This document shows, piece after piece, positions 8,861-17,406 of a stretch of 64,000 bases of DNA; position 1 is the first letter of the stretch; the number at the start of each line of letters is the position of its first letter. Where the stretch lies: the NCBI RefSeq assembly GCF_050946515.1, contig NZ_JBMNUX010000009.1, positions 25,736 to 89,735 on the forward strand. The letters run 5' to 3'. Both the position numbers and the translations under genes were made by a program. The notes under the pieces are model-generated. The model searched no databases. It worked only from the letters and a program-made list of their open reading frames with translations, and was not told the origin of the DNA. The DNA comes from Tractidigestivibacter sp050946515 (lineage in GTDB: Bacteria; Actinomycetota; Coriobacteriia; Coriobacteriales; Atopobiaceae).

Positions 8861-9898
8861 TTACTCAAACACCAGCGCGCGCTTGAGCCCCTTGCCCGCC
8901 GCAGCGTCTTCCATAGCCATGGGAAAGTCATCAATAGAGCAACGGTCGGTGATAACTTCAGAAAGCTTTACTCGACCGCTCTCAACAAGGCGAGCTGACG
9001 CGCGGTAGTTCTCAAGCGTCTGTCCCGTGCAGCCAAAAATTGCGAGCTGCCGGTAGTGAATCAGATTTGCATCGATGCTTACGCGCTCGCTACCGGTCGG
9101 AAGTCCGCCAAAGAAGAGCAGCCTTCCGTTCGTGTTCATATACTCAAGTGACTGTGCCTGCGCCATCGGCGAAGATGCGGCAACAATGCAAGCATCGACG
9201 CCCGAGCCAGTGCGAGCGTGCAGCTCAGAGGCAACGTCGCCCTCGATTGGCTCGACGTCGCCAAGAAGCTCGCAGGCATGCATGAGCCGCTCGTGGTTCA
9301 GATCGTTCATGAACACGCGACCAGCCCCCAAAAGCTGAGCGACCATAGCGTGCATGATGCCAATGGGACCTGCGCCAATAACAAGGACGTCGGAGCCAGG
9401 CTGCGCCGCCATGCGCTTTTGCCCATTCAGCACGGTGCTGAGCGGCTCGATCAAGGCAGCTTCCTCATACGAAGTGCCATCGCGCAACACGTAGACGTTG
9501 CCCTGCCTGACTGCTTCGTGCGGAATGGCAACGTAGTGCGCGAATGCGCCTGGGATTGAGATGCCAAAGGCACGATAGTCATGACAGGCGTTGGTCTGAC
9601 CAGAAACGCACAAATCGCAGGTGCCACAGCCAAAGTTTGGGGCAAGAGAGACGCGCTGCCCAACCTCAAAACCGTGCGTTCCCTCTCCCACCTCAACGAT
9701 GTCGCCCGCAAACTCATGCCCCATAATCAGAGGGTGGCCTTGGTCGACATTGGCGCGTCCGTTCTTGTAGGAGCGGACGTCGGAGCCGCAAATCGTTGCC
9801 GCGTGAACGCGCACAAGAAGTCCGCCTGGCTCGGCGTGCGGCATAGGCACGTCTTCTACGCCCAAGTCCAACTTTCCACGCAATACTGCAGCCTTCAT
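8861..9898 (-). CDS. Zinc-dependent alcohol/polyol dehydrogenase (MDR family)
   Basis: NAD(P)-dependent medium-chain dehydrogenase of 345 aa, related to sorbitol, L-threonine and galactitol-1-phosphate dehydrogenases. The catalytic zinc site is visible (ICGSDVRSYK near residue 37, GHEFAGDIVEVGEG near 61). Structural-zinc cysteines lie in CGTCDLCVSGQTNAC near residue 92. The Rossmann motif is VIGAGPIGIMHAMVAQ near residue 170. It is last in the deoC-Gfo/Idh-ADH operon, starting one base after the dehydrogenase stop, with ribosome site GGAGG. It probably oxidises a polyol or sugar alcohol imported by the neighbouring ABC system; the substrate is not evident. Confidence 0.9.
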   Translation of the reverse strand: MKAAVLRGKLDLGVEDVPMPHAEPGGLLVRVHAATICGSDVRSYKNGRANVDQGHPLIMGHEFAGDIVEVGEGTHGFEVGQRVSLAPNFGCGTCDLCVSGQTNACHDYRAFGISIPGAFAHYVAIPHEAVRQGNVYVLRDGTSYEEAALIEPLSTVLNGQKRMAAQPGSDVLVIGAGPIGIMHAMVAQLLGAGRVFMNDLNHERLMHACELLGDVEPIEGDVASELHARTGSGVDACIVAASSPMAQAQSLEYMNTNGRLLFFGGLPTGSERVSIDANLIHYRQLAIFGCTGQTLENYRASARLVESGRVKLSEVITDRCSIDDFPMAMEDAAAGKGLKRALVFE

Positions 9899-9899
9899 G

Positions 9900-10928
9900 C
9901 TATGCCTCCACCGCTATGGGGCGATGCTCCAGCAACGAGCGCAGCCCGTCTCGCACCAAAATGAGCGCCATCTTGCCGTCGTACCCCGTCACCTCCGGTT
10001 CGACGTCATCAAGGACGCAACGGACGAATGACCTTGCCTCCTCAGCGTACGCATCCCGGAAGAGCGTCCTCCACGAGGGCATGGCCGCCGAGGAGAGCGT
10101 CATGCCTGCGCGCGCGACAACGACACTGTCGGCGTTTTGCGCGCCAACGCAGACGTTGCCCTTTGTCCCCAGCACCTCTGCGCGAGCATCGTAGCCATAC
10201 TGCACGTACTGGGCGCCATCGACCATGCCAATCACGCCGTTTTCGAATTCGAGAAGCACGGCGACGGTGTCGTAGTAGTCCGGGTACTCCTCCGCGCGCT
10301 CGGGCGAGCGGAAGTTGTGTCCGATGGCATGAATCGTCTTCACCTCCGAGTCGGCATACCAGCGAAGCGTGTCAAAGTCGTGGCTATTGACCTCCCCAAT
10401 GGGGCCGCTGCTGCGAGATATGTCAAACATCCACTCTTTGGGCTCGCTCGGTCCGTGAGTCAAACTTTTTATGAGAGTCACATCACCAATTTGACCAGAG
10501 TCGATAACTTCTTTTGCGTGGCGAAAGCTTTTGTCAAAGCGCCGCATGAAGCCAATCTGCAGCTTGACGCCAGCATTCTTGCACACGGAAATCATCTCGT
10601 CGCACTCTGCGGCAGAGGTGGCCATGGGCTTCTCGCAAAACACGTGCTTGCCCGCTTTTGCAGCAGCCTTCACCACATGGCAGTGCATTCCCGTGGGCGT
10701 CACCACCACGACCGCGTCGACGTCGGGATCGGCCATCACGTCGCGATAGTCAGAGTAGGTTTTCTCTACGCCCAGCTCGCTCGCTGCGGCCCTCAGGTTG
10801 TCTGCCGAAGAGTCGCAAAGCGCCACGAGGCGCGCGCCACGAACGCCGCCCGCATAATTTCTTGCATGAATCATGCCGGCGCGCCCGCAGCCGATAACGC
10901 AGACGCCCAGCCGCTTGTCTTGGGTCAT
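9900..10928 (-). CDS. Gfo/Idh/MocA-family sugar or inositol dehydrogenase
   Basis: NAD(P)-dependent oxidoreductase of 342 aa. The N-terminal Rossmann fold (VCVIGCGRAGMIHARNY, residues 9-25) is followed by the family signature CEKPMATS near residue 97. The C-terminal substrate domain contains GFMRRFDKSF near residue 125 and a DFDTLRWYA segment near 183, both typical of myo-inositol 2-dehydrogenase (IolG)-like members. It is the second gene of the operon, 10 bases after the deoC-like stop. With an aldolase and a second dehydrogenase it suggests stepwise oxidation and cleavage of a cyclitol or sugar. No other iol genes are in this window, so assignment to inositol breakdown stays tentative. Confidence 0.88.
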   Translation of the reverse strand: MTQDKRLGVCVIGCGRAGMIHARNYAGGVRGARLVALCDSSADNLRAAASELGVEKTYSDYRDVMADPDVDAVVVVTPTGMHCHVVKAAAKAGKHVFCEKPMATSAAECDEMISVCKNAGVKLQIGFMRRFDKSFRHAKEVIDSGQIGDVTLIKSLTHGPSEPKEWMFDISRSSGPIGEVNSHDFDTLRWYADSEVKTIHAIGHNFRSPERAEEYPDYYDTVAVLLEFENGVIGMVDGAQYVQYGYDARAEVLGTKGNVCVGAQNADSVVVARAGMTLSSAAMPSWRTLFRDAYAEEARSFVRCVLDDVEPEVTGYDGKMALILVRDGLRSLLEHRPIAVEA

Positions 10929-10938
10929 TGGCTACCCC

Positions 10939-11634
10939 CTACGCCAGGTCTTTTGCCTGCTCCATCGCAGCCAGCTCGTTATAGATCTTGATGCCAGCCG
11001 AGCAGCCGATGCGCGTGGCTCCGGCCTCGACCATCGCGATGGCAGTCTTGGCGTCGCGAATGCCTCCTGCTGCCTTGACCTGCACCTCGTCGCCTACGGT
11101 CTGCTTCATCAGGCGAACGTGCTCGACCTTCGCTCCTGCCGTTCCAAAGCCGGTGGACGTCTTCACGAAGTCAGGCTTCACGCGACGGGCAACCTTGCAA
11201 ACTTCGACGATTTCCTGATCGGTAAGGTAGCAGGTCTCAAGAATCACCTTGCAGGTAATGCCCGCGTTGCGGGCAACCTCAACCATGCGCGACATCTCCT
11301 CCTCGATATACGCATAGTCATGCTCGCGAACGCGACCGACGTTCTCGACGTAGTCAAACTCCTGCGCCCCATTGGCGATGGCGTCCTTTGCTTCGGCGAC
11401 CTTCATGTCGATGGACGTCTGGCCAAGGGGGAAGCTGAGCGCGGCCCCTGTCAGCACTGGGGTGCCCTCCAAAAACTTGCGGCACATACTCACAGGATAT
11501 GAATTGATGGCAACGGACTTGAAGCCATACTGAACGGCCTCGCGGCACAGGCGCTCAAAGTCGGCCCTCGTGGCGTCAGCGTGAAGATTGGTGTGGTCGA
11601 CCATCGATGCGAACTGCTCTTTTGTCAAATTCAT
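10939..11634 (-). CDS. deoC: Deoxyribose-phosphate aldolase (DeoC/LacD-fold)
   Basis: Class I aldolase of 231 aa. DeoC cleaves 2-deoxy-D-ribose 5-phosphate to glyceraldehyde 3-phosphate and acetaldehyde. The Schiff-base lysine lies in FVKTSTGFGTAGA (K about 151), and the second conserved lysine in QVKAAGGIRD near residue 181. VDHTNL at the N-terminus is also typical. Start ATG follows GGAGG. It heads the operon with two dehydrogenases, unlike the usual deoC-deoA/deoD nucleoside setting, so it might serve another phosphorylated sugar, as DeoC-like IolJ-type aldolases do elsewhere. The fold is certain, the exact substrate less so. Confidence 0.88.
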   Translation of the reverse strand: MNLTKEQFASMVDHTNLHADATRADFERLCREAVQYGFKSVAINSYPVSMCRKFLEGTPVLTGAALSFPLGQTSIDMKVAEAKDAIANGAQEFDYVENVGRVREHDYAYIEEEMSRMVEVARNAGITCKVILETCYLTDQEIVEVCKVARRVKPDFVKTSTGFGTAGAKVEHVRLMKQTVGDEVQVKAAGGIRDAKTAIAMVEAGATRIGCSAGIKIYNELAAMEQAKDLA

Positions 11635-11679
11635 GACTTCCTCCAGTTATGTGAGGCTAGTTGTCCGTTGCATATAGGG

Positions 11680-11708
11680 ATTGTACTGCTATTTTTTCGT
11701 TTCGAAAA
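11680..11708 (-). promoter_or_regulatory. deoC-operon promoter with operator-like inverted repeat
   Basis: A perfect inverted repeat TTTTCG-ttt-CGAAAA (11694-11708) lies just upstream of a TACAAT -10 box (complement of 11680-11685) for the leftward deoC operon. It covers the position of the -35 element. TTTCG-rich half-sites are common for DeoR-family repressors, and a DeoR gene is at the other end of the operon. This is a strong candidate site for that repressor. Confidence 0.5.
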
Positions 11709-11815
11709 TACATAATCATACAAATGCTTTTGCTGTTGCCGGCTTGGCGACAAAGCCCCACAATCAGGTGTGAAATCGCGAGCAGTTCCTCATCCGCAAA
11801 GCTATCGGAGACGCC

Positions 11816-13102
11816 ATGAAGCAGCTACGTCCATATCCACAAGTTATTGTCACGCGCAAGGCGGCACGTTCGCTCAAGGCGGGGCACCCATGGGTCTTTG
11901 AAGGCGAGGTCCTGCGCATGGAGCCCGCGCCAACCGATGGCCGACAGGCCACAAACGGGGACGTTGTTGACGTCTTTGAGGAGAATGGGACCTGGCAGGG
12001 GGCAGGGCTTCTCTCCGAGAAGAGCAAGATTCGCGTGCGGATTGTAAGCCGCAATGCCAATGACCGCTTTGATGAGGCGTTTTGGGCCCGCAAGCTCCAG
12101 TGGGCGTGGGACTATCGAAAGGCGACCATGGGGAATCGCGCGCTTCCTGGCTGCGAGCCCGATACCAATTGTTGTCGCGTAATCTTCTCGGAGGCTGACG
12201 GCTTTCCCGGGCTGATCGTCGACCGCTACGAAGACGTTCTGGTAGCGCAGGTAGGCACAGTGGGCATGGAGCGGCTGCGCCCCACGCTTTATCCGCTGCT
12301 CCTTGACACGCTTCGCGCAGACGGGCAGAGCATACGAGGCATCTACGAGCGCGGCGATTCTCCTGCCCGACAGAAAGAGGGTCTTGACCAGCACAAAGGC
12401 TGGTGGGACGGAGGGGAGACGATTCCTGACAGCGCGCGTGTCATGGTTCGCGAGAATGGCATTGTCTTTGACCTTGACCTCGAGAATAGCCAGAAGACAG
12501 GCTTTTTCCTTGATCAAAAGTACAATCGCCGAGCAGTTCGGCAGCTCGCTTCAAGCAGACGCGTGCTTGACTGCTTCTGCCACGTTGGCCCATTTGGGTT
12601 GAATGCCGCCGCCGGCGGCGCAAAAAGCGTGCGCTGCGTGGACGTAAGCCAGACCGCCATCGACCTTGCTCGCGAGAATGCGCGTCTGAACGGCCTGGGC
12701 AACCTCATGAGCTTTACCTGTGCAAACGTACTCGAATATCTTCCCGAGCTTGCGAAGGACCGCGCGCGCCTGCGCGAGGAGGGCGGGCCCTTCGACCTTA
12801 TCGTGCTTGACCCGCCTGCTTTCACAAAGAGTCGCAGCACCATCGATCACGCCGCTCATGGCTATCGGCAGATTAACTACGATGCGCTCAGGCTTCTTCC
12901 GCGCGGCGGCTACCTTGCAACTTGCAGCTGCAGTCACTTTATGACCCGCGACCGCCTTGCTGCTGCGATTGCTGAAGCCGCACACGACGCAAACGTGCAG
13001 CTCAAGCAGATCGAAGAGCGCCAGCAAGCACCGGACCATCCTATCCTGTGGGGCGTGCCCGAGACGCACTACCTCGACTTCTTCATCTTCCAAGTCGTGT
13101 AG
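11816..13102 (+). CDS. Class I SAM-dependent rRNA methyltransferase (RlmI-like)
   Basis: Probable 23S rRNA 5-methylcytosine methyltransferase of 428 aa, acting on ribosomal RNA in the cytoplasm. An N-terminal PUA domain covers about residues 1-80 (VTRKAARSLKAGHPWVFEGE). The C-terminal SAM-binding domain has LDCFCHVGPFGLNAAAGGA (motif I), VDVSQTAIDLARENA (motif II), LIVLDPPAFTKS (motif IV with the DPP signature) and the catalytic-type CSCSHFM. RlmI/YccW proteins have this layout, at slightly shorter length. Start ATG after CGGAG. It is monocistronic and convergent with tadA. Confidence 0.88.
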   Translation: MKQLRPYPQVIVTRKAARSLKAGHPWVFEGEVLRMEPAPTDGRQATNGDVVDVFEENGTWQGAGLLSEKSKIRVRIVSRNANDRFDEAFWARKLQWAWDYRKATMGNRALPGCEPDTNCCRVIFSEADGFPGLIVDRYEDVLVAQVGTVGMERLRPTLYPLLLDTLRADGQSIRGIYERGDSPARQKEGLDQHKGWWDGGETIPDSARVMVRENGIVFDLDLENSQKTGFFLDQKYNRRAVRQLASSRRVLDCFCHVGPFGLNAAAGGAKSVRCVDVSQTAIDLARENARLNGLGNLMSFTCANVLEYLPELAKDRARLREEGGPFDLIVLDPPAFTKSRSTIDHAAHGYRQINYDALRLLPRGGYLATCSCSHFMTRDRLAAAIAEAAHDANVQLKQIEERQQAPDHPILWGVPETHYLDFFIFQVV

Positions 13103-13167
13103 GCTTCGAACGTCCCGCCCTCGGCGGCATCGCCGTAGTCTGCGGCGTCTGACAATTTCGCAATGCC

Positions 13168-13674
13168 CTACTTCTTGCGTCTTTCTCGGAAGAACGAGCG
13201 CAGCAAATCAGCCGCCTCGTCCGCCAAAACGCCAGAAGAGACGGCGAATTCGTGGTTAAGGCGCGGGTCGCAGCTCACGTCGTAAAGCGTTCCAAGAGCC
13301 CCGCCCTTGGGATCCGGCGCGCCGTAGACGCAACGGTCGATGCGAGCGTTCACCATCAGACCGGCGCACATGAGGCATGGCTCAACGGTCACATAGACCG
13401 TACAGCCTGAAAGCCGCCAACGTCCAAGCGCCTTTGACGCAGCAGTCATTGCGGAAAATTCTGCATGGGCCGAGGGGTCCAGGTCATTTTCGCGCCTGTT
13501 GTGTGCCCGAGAAATAACCTTTCCGTCGCATACGACAACAGCACCAATGGGAACTTCCCCCTCGTCTGCCGCCAAGCGGGCCTCCTCGAGCGCCATTCGC
13601 ATAAAGCGCTCGTCAGTCGCGAAGACGCTCTTCTCGCTTGCGATGTGCTCATTTCTCGACAGGCCGTCACTCAT
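13168..13674 (-). CDS. tadA: tRNA-specific adenosine deaminase TadA
   Basis: Converts A34 to inosine in tRNA-Arg(ACG), 168 aa. The zinc site is complete: HAEFSA (His ligand and catalytic Glu) and PCLMCAGLM (two Cys). The frame continues upstream, but the ATG at 13674 is preferred because GAGGAG lies seven bases before it. A cognate substrate, a tRNA-Arg with anticodon ACG, is encoded at 29141-29217, consistent with the need for this enzyme. It converges on the methyltransferase gene and diverges from the tRNA-Ser gene. Confidence 0.94.
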   Translation of the reverse strand: MSDGLSRNEHIASEKSVFATDERFMRMALEEARLAADEGEVPIGAVVVCDGKVISRAHNRRENDLDPSAHAEFSAMTAASKALGRWRLSGCTVYVTVEPCLMCAGLMVNARIDRCVYGAPDPKGGALGTLYDVSCDPRLNHEFAVSSGVLADEAADLLRSFFRERRKK

Positions 13675-13732
13675 GTGGTCTCCTCGTTTCGTATCCGGGC
13701 GTCTTTGCGCTAGGATATATCCACGCACTGCC

Positions 13733-13821
13733 GGAGGGGTGGCAGAGTGGTTGAATGCAGCGGTCTTGAAAACCGTCGTGCGCTTAGCGTACCGAGGGTT
13801 CGAATCCCTCCCCCTCCGCCA
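13733..13821 (+). tRNA. tRNA-Ser (anticodon TGA)
   Basis: Acceptor stem GGAGGGG pairs with CCCCTCC, the anticodon loop CTTGAAA gives TGA, a long variable arm is present and TTCGAAT lies in the T loop. Discriminator G and CCA (13819-13821) are encoded. Length 89 bases. Confidence 0.97.
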
Positions 13822-13854
13822 TATTGCCTCTCAGTTCCCGTAGAAAGGAACGCT

Positions 13855-14403
13855 ATGGTTGCGCTCATCATTGTTCTCGTAATCGTAATTGCCCTCGTGA
13901 TTTGGTTCATCTCTATCTACAACGGCATTGTCCGGAAAGACAACCGCTGCGACAACGCTTGGCAAACCATCGACGCGCAGCTTCAGCGCAGAAATGACCT
14001 CATTCCCAACCTTGTCGAGACCGTCAAGGGCTACGCCGCCCACGAGTCAGCCACGCTCGAGGCCGTCACGCAGGCTCGCGCTGCCGTGGCGAACGCAAAG
14101 ACCCCCGAAGAAAAGATGTCCGCTTCCAACGTTCTAACTGATACCCTCAAGAGCCTGTTCGCCGTTTCCGAGGCCTATCCCGACCTGAAAGCAAACGCCA
14201 ACTTTCAGCAACTTCAGTCCGACCTTGCCGACACCGAGAACAAGATCAGCTATGCCCGCATGAGCTTCAACGATTGCGTGCTTGAGTACAACAACGCCAT
14301 CGAGACGTTCCCAGGCAATATCGTTGCCGGATCAAAGTTCAAGGAGCGCCAAGGCTTCCAGGCCGACGAGGAGACCCGGCAGTCGCCAGACGTCAAGTTC
14401 TAA
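13855..14403 (+). CDS. LemA family membrane protein
   Basis: Membrane-anchored protein of 182 aa of unknown biochemical role. A single N-terminal helix (residues 1-20, MVALIIVLVIVIALVIWFIS) precedes a long coiled-coil helical domain. The LemA signatures are visible: DNAWQTIDAQLQRRNDLIPNLVETVKGYA in segments near residues 33-60, NFQQLQSDLADTENKI near 125, and RMSFNDCVLEYNNAIETFPGN near 145. The frame reads back through the tRNA gene, but the ATG after AGAAAGGAA at 13855 is clearly the start. It lies 33 bases after the tRNA-Ser CCA end. LemA often accompanies TPM-domain or peptidase genes; here it stands alone. Confidence 0.93.
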   Translation: MVALIIVLVIVIALVIWFISIYNGIVRKDNRCDNAWQTIDAQLQRRNDLIPNLVETVKGYAAHESATLEAVTQARAAVANAKTPEEKMSASNVLTDTLKSLFAVSEAYPDLKANANFQQLQSDLADTENKISYARMSFNDCVLEYNNAIETFPGNIVAGSKFKERQGFQADEETRQSPDVKF

Positions 14404-14506
14404 CAACACAATCTCATGCGGTCAGGACATGCGGACCTTGTCGCTCGCACGATGAGTCACACAAGCTGGCAGCAGCCTAGAGCGCGACACCGCAATGCGC
14501 CATAAA

Positions 14507-14540
14507 ACACTCCCCGGTCGCAACAGCGACCGGGGAGTGT
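14507..14540 (-). terminator. Rho-independent terminator of pgi
   Basis: Perfect 15-bp stem (acactccccggtcgc / gcgaccggggagtgt) with loop aaca. On the minus strand it is followed by TTTTA and lies 30 bases past the pgi stop. It may also stop readthrough from lemA on the plus strand. Confidence 0.85.
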
Positions 14541-14569
14541 TGTCACGCGGCTAGGCAAATAACGCGTAG

Positions 14570-16264
14570 CTACTCGCGGTGAGCGCGGTAGTAGGCGATA
14601 AGCGCCTTGGTGCTGGCATCCTGCTCCGCAAGCGCCGCGTCGTCATGGAAGGCCGGCGTGATCTGCTTTGCAAGCTGCTTGCCAAGCTCGACGCCCCACT
14701 GATCGTAGGAGTCGAGCCCCCATACGGTGCCCTCAACAAAGGTGATGTGCTCGTACAGCGCAATAAGCTCTCCAAGCGCGTGCGGAGTGAGTGCCTCGCC
14801 AAGGATCGACGTTGTCGGGCGGTTGCCCTCGAAGACGCGGGCGGGCACCATCCACTCGGCTGTGCCCTCGGCACGCACCTCGTCGGCCGTCTTTCCAAAT
14901 GCAAGCGCCTTGGTCTGCGCGAGGAAGTTGCCCAAGAAGAGCTCATGGACGTCCTGATCGCCATCCTTGGTGGGGTTGGGCGTATTCACGAAGGCAATGA
15001 AGTCCGCGGGGACCTTGTGCGTGCCCTGGTGGATCAGCTGGTAGAAGGCGTGCTGGCCGTTGGTGCCAGGCTCGCCCCAGAAGATCTCGCCCGTAGCGCA
15101 GGTAACGGGCGTGCCATCCCAGCGCGTGGACTTGCCATTGGACTCCATCGTGAGCTGCTGCAAGTAAGCAGGGAAACGATGCAGGTACTGGTCGTAGGGC
15201 AGCACGGCATGCGTGTCAAAGCCAAAGAAGTTGTTATACCAGACGTTGATCATGCCCATGAGGGCCACGACGTTCTTCTCGAGCGGCGTGTCCTGGAAGT
15301 ACACATCCATGTCATGGAATCCGGAGAGCAGCTCCTCAAAGCGCTTGGGACCAAAGGCGATGATCAGCGACAGGCCGACGGCGGAGTCGACAGAGTAGCG
15401 GCCGCCGACCCAGCTCCAGAATCCAAAAGCATTCTCGGGGTCGATGCCAAACTCCTCCACGAGCTTGAGGTTGGTGGACACGGCCACAAAGTGCTTGCGG
15501 ATGGCCTCCGCCTTGGACTCGTCGGAGCCGTCGATGGCCCCCTGCTTCTGCAGCGTGTCAAGCAGCCAGGTCTTGGCTTCGCGCGCATTGGTAAGGGTTT
15601 CCAGCGTAGTGAAGGTCTTGGACACGATGATGACGAGCGTGGTCTCGGGGTCGAGACCCTTGACCTTCTCGGCCATGTCGTTGGGATCGATGTTGGAGGT
15701 GTAGCGGCAGTCGATGCCAGCGTCAGCATAGGGCTTCAGCGCCTCGTAGATCATGACCGGGCCAAGGTCGGACCCACCAATGCCGATGCTCATCACGTGC
15801 TCGATGCGCTTGCCCGTAACGCCCTTCCACTCGCCGGAGCGAACACGCTCGGCAAAGGCGTACATGCGGTCGAGAACCTCGTGCACGTCAGCGACAACGT
15901 CCTGCCCGTCCACAATGAGCGTGCCCTTCTCGGACGCCGGTCGACGCAGAGCGGTATGCAAAACGGCGCGGTCCTCGGTAGTGTTGATGTGGACGCCCTT
16001 ATACATTGCGTCGCGACGCTCCTCGACCTTGACCTCGCGCGCAAGCTGGACAAGCAGCTCGAGGGCCTTGTCGTCAACCAGGTTCTTGGAAAGATCAAAG
16101 TGCAGGTCGTTGACGTCGAAGGAATAACGGTCGACACGCGTGGGGTCATCAGCAAACCACTTCTTCAAGCTGATGCCCTCGGCATTGAGCTCGTCATAGT
16201 GCTTCTGGAGAGCCGCCCAAGCGTCGGTCTTCGTAGGGTCAATCGGTGCCGGAATGTCGGACAT
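14570..16264 (-). CDS. pgi: Glucose-6-phosphate isomerase
   Basis: Glycolytic/gluconeogenic enzyme interconverting glucose 6-phosphate and fructose 6-phosphate, 564 aa, near the length of long-form PGI. Visible signatures are SIGIGGSDLGPVM near residue 165, IIVSKTFTTLETL near 218 (phosphate-binding loop), WSWVGGRYSVDSAVGLS near 285, LTMESNGKS near 385 and QLIHQGTHKVPADFI near 420 (catalytic His). The C-terminal GVELGKQLA carries the catalytic lysine. The ATG at 16264 is chosen over an in-frame one 10 codons upstream, because GAGGAG lies six bases before it. Monocistronic, with a strong terminator. Confidence 0.96.
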   Translation of the reverse strand: MSDIPAPIDPTKTDAWAALQKHYDELNAEGISLKKWFADDPTRVDRYSFDVNDLHFDLSKNLVDDKALELLVQLAREVKVEERRDAMYKGVHINTTEDRAVLHTALRRPASEKGTLIVDGQDVVADVHEVLDRMYAFAERVRSGEWKGVTGKRIEHVMSIGIGGSDLGPVMIYEALKPYADAGIDCRYTSNIDPNDMAEKVKGLDPETTLVIIVSKTFTTLETLTNAREAKTWLLDTLQKQGAIDGSDESKAEAIRKHFVAVSTNLKLVEEFGIDPENAFGFWSWVGGRYSVDSAVGLSLIIAFGPKRFEELLSGFHDMDVYFQDTPLEKNVVALMGMINVWYNNFFGFDTHAVLPYDQYLHRFPAYLQQLTMESNGKSTRWDGTPVTCATGEIFWGEPGTNGQHAFYQLIHQGTHKVPADFIAFVNTPNPTKDGDQDVHELFLGNFLAQTKALAFGKTADEVRAEGTAEWMVPARVFEGNRPTTSILGEALTPHALGELIALYEHITFVEGTVWGLDSYDQWGVELGKQLAKQITPAFHDDAALAEQDASTKALIAYYRAHRE

Positions 16265-16352
16265 GATGTGCTCCTCGTCACTAGAAACAGACACTATGTT
16301 TCCATTGCTTTGTATAGGATACCGCGAAGTGAAACCCTTGCTTCACGTGGGT

Positions 16353-16916
16353 TTAGAAAGGCTCGCCCAATGCGGGAATTTCTTTCAGCCGCGCCCACAT
16401 GACCTGCTTCTGACGCGAATCGTCGAGCGCTGCTTCAAACCCCCCAAGGTTCAGCACGCGGACTCCGCGAATACGTACCACATAGCCAGGCGCGAGCATT
16501 GCCTCCTCAAGGTCCTGCAGCTCAACAAGGTCGTCTGCATAGGCATTGCGCACCGCGCTTGCCGCGACCTCGTCGCACAAGACCAGCGTTGCAGGGTCAA
16601 GCGCAGTCAGCGTCAGGCGCACAAGCTCCGAATCAAGAGACAGCCCCGGCGCCTCACCGCCTTGGCCAAGGAGCGCCCAGCACCACTCCTCGGGACCATA
16701 TCCCAGTCGCTCGAGCGACTTGCGCAAGGCCACGCCATCGCGTCCCGAGAAGGGCTCGGCTCCTGCAAGCTCGTCGGCAGTCAGGTCCCCTTTTGCAAGC
16801 AAGATAGAAGAAAACGCATTGCCGCCCATCCGAACGCCCCGTTGAGCCAGCTCCTCAAGCTCATGCCTCGTCTTCTCGACGTATACCGACCTTCGCTCGT
16901 CACGTTCTGTTGCCAT
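16353..16916 (-). CDS. Conserved hypothetical protein, possible uracil-DNA glycosylase superfamily
   Basis: Cytoplasmic protein of 187 aa with no signal peptide or membrane segment. It is not a protein I recognise with confidence. The order of short motifs recalls family 4/5 uracil-DNA glycosylases: AEPFSGRDGVALRKSLERLGY (in two parts, near residues 53-73) resembles their E-PF-G-xG-x-L-x-x-x-L motif, and LDPATLVLCDEVAASAV near residue 110 resembles the DP-x-x-x-x-x-LG-x-x-A strand. No Fe-S cysteine set is seen, so any glycosylase activity is doubtful. Start ATG follows GAGGGGCGAG. It is upstream of pgi on the same strand with an 88-base gap. Confidence 0.75.
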   Translation of the reverse strand: MATERDERRSVYVEKTRHELEELAQRGVRMGGNAFSSILLAKGDLTADELAGAEPFSGRDGVALRKSLERLGYGPEEWCWALLGQGGEAPGLSLDSELVRLTLTALDPATLVLCDEVAASAVRNAYADDLVELQDLEEAMLAPGYVVRIRGVRVLNLGGFEAALDDSRQKQVMWARLKEIPALGEPF

Positions 16917-17046
16917 TGCTCGCCCCTCGACATGTGATTACACGGGTAACATTTTTCTACCTGCCGTTCTCTAAGTGTAATTCGGGGTATAAGCCCAGCA
17001 ACTCGCAATACACGGCGATTATGGAGCCGTCAAGGAGGAGGAAATC

Positions 17047-17367
17047 ATGGCAAGCGCACCTATTACAACAGAGAAGTTCGATAGCGTCATCTCAAGTTCT
17101 GACAAGCCGGTTTTGGTGGACTTTTGGGCGTCGTGGTGCGGACCATGCCGCGCCCTCGGACCCATCGTCGAGCAGGTCTCGGATGAGATGTCTGACAAGA
17201 TGACCGTTTACAAGTGCAATGTGGACGAGCAGCCAGATCTTGCAACGCGCTACCGCATCGTATCGATTCCAACGCTTATGCTGTTTAAGAACGGACAAGT
17301 GGTTCACACGATGGTTGGCAGCATGCCTAAGGATGCGCTCGTAAAGGAGCTGGCACCTTACCTATAG
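17047..17367 (+). CDS. trxA: Thioredoxin
   Basis: Cytoplasmic protein disulfide reductant of 106 aa, full length for the family. The active site WASWCGPCR (Cys-Gly-Pro-Cys) is at about residues 30-38. The cis-proline follows in VSIPTLMLFKNG near residue 75. The start has a very strong ribosome site (AAGGAGGAGGAAATC). The reductase TrxB is not in this window. It lies 39 bases before the PAP2 phosphatase start and may be co-transcribed with it. Confidence 0.97.
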   Translation: MASAPITTEKFDSVISSSDKPVLVDFWASWCGPCRALGPIVEQVSDEMSDKMTVYKCNVDEQPDLATRYRIVSIPTLMLFKNGQVVHTMVGSMPKDALVKELAPYL

Positions 17368-17406
17368 TCAATCCATACCGTGGAAAGACCTTCAGGGAGC
17401 GTGCCT

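Noticed and set aside
13747..13854. N-terminal extension of LemA reading through tRNA-Ser
   Set aside because: The extension is translated tRNA sequence; the ATG at 13855 has a proper ribosome site and begins the membrane helix.
14579..16402. A 607-codon open frame opposite pgi
   Set aside because: Antisense shadow of a gene with all PGI signatures and a ribosome site; no recognisable domain.
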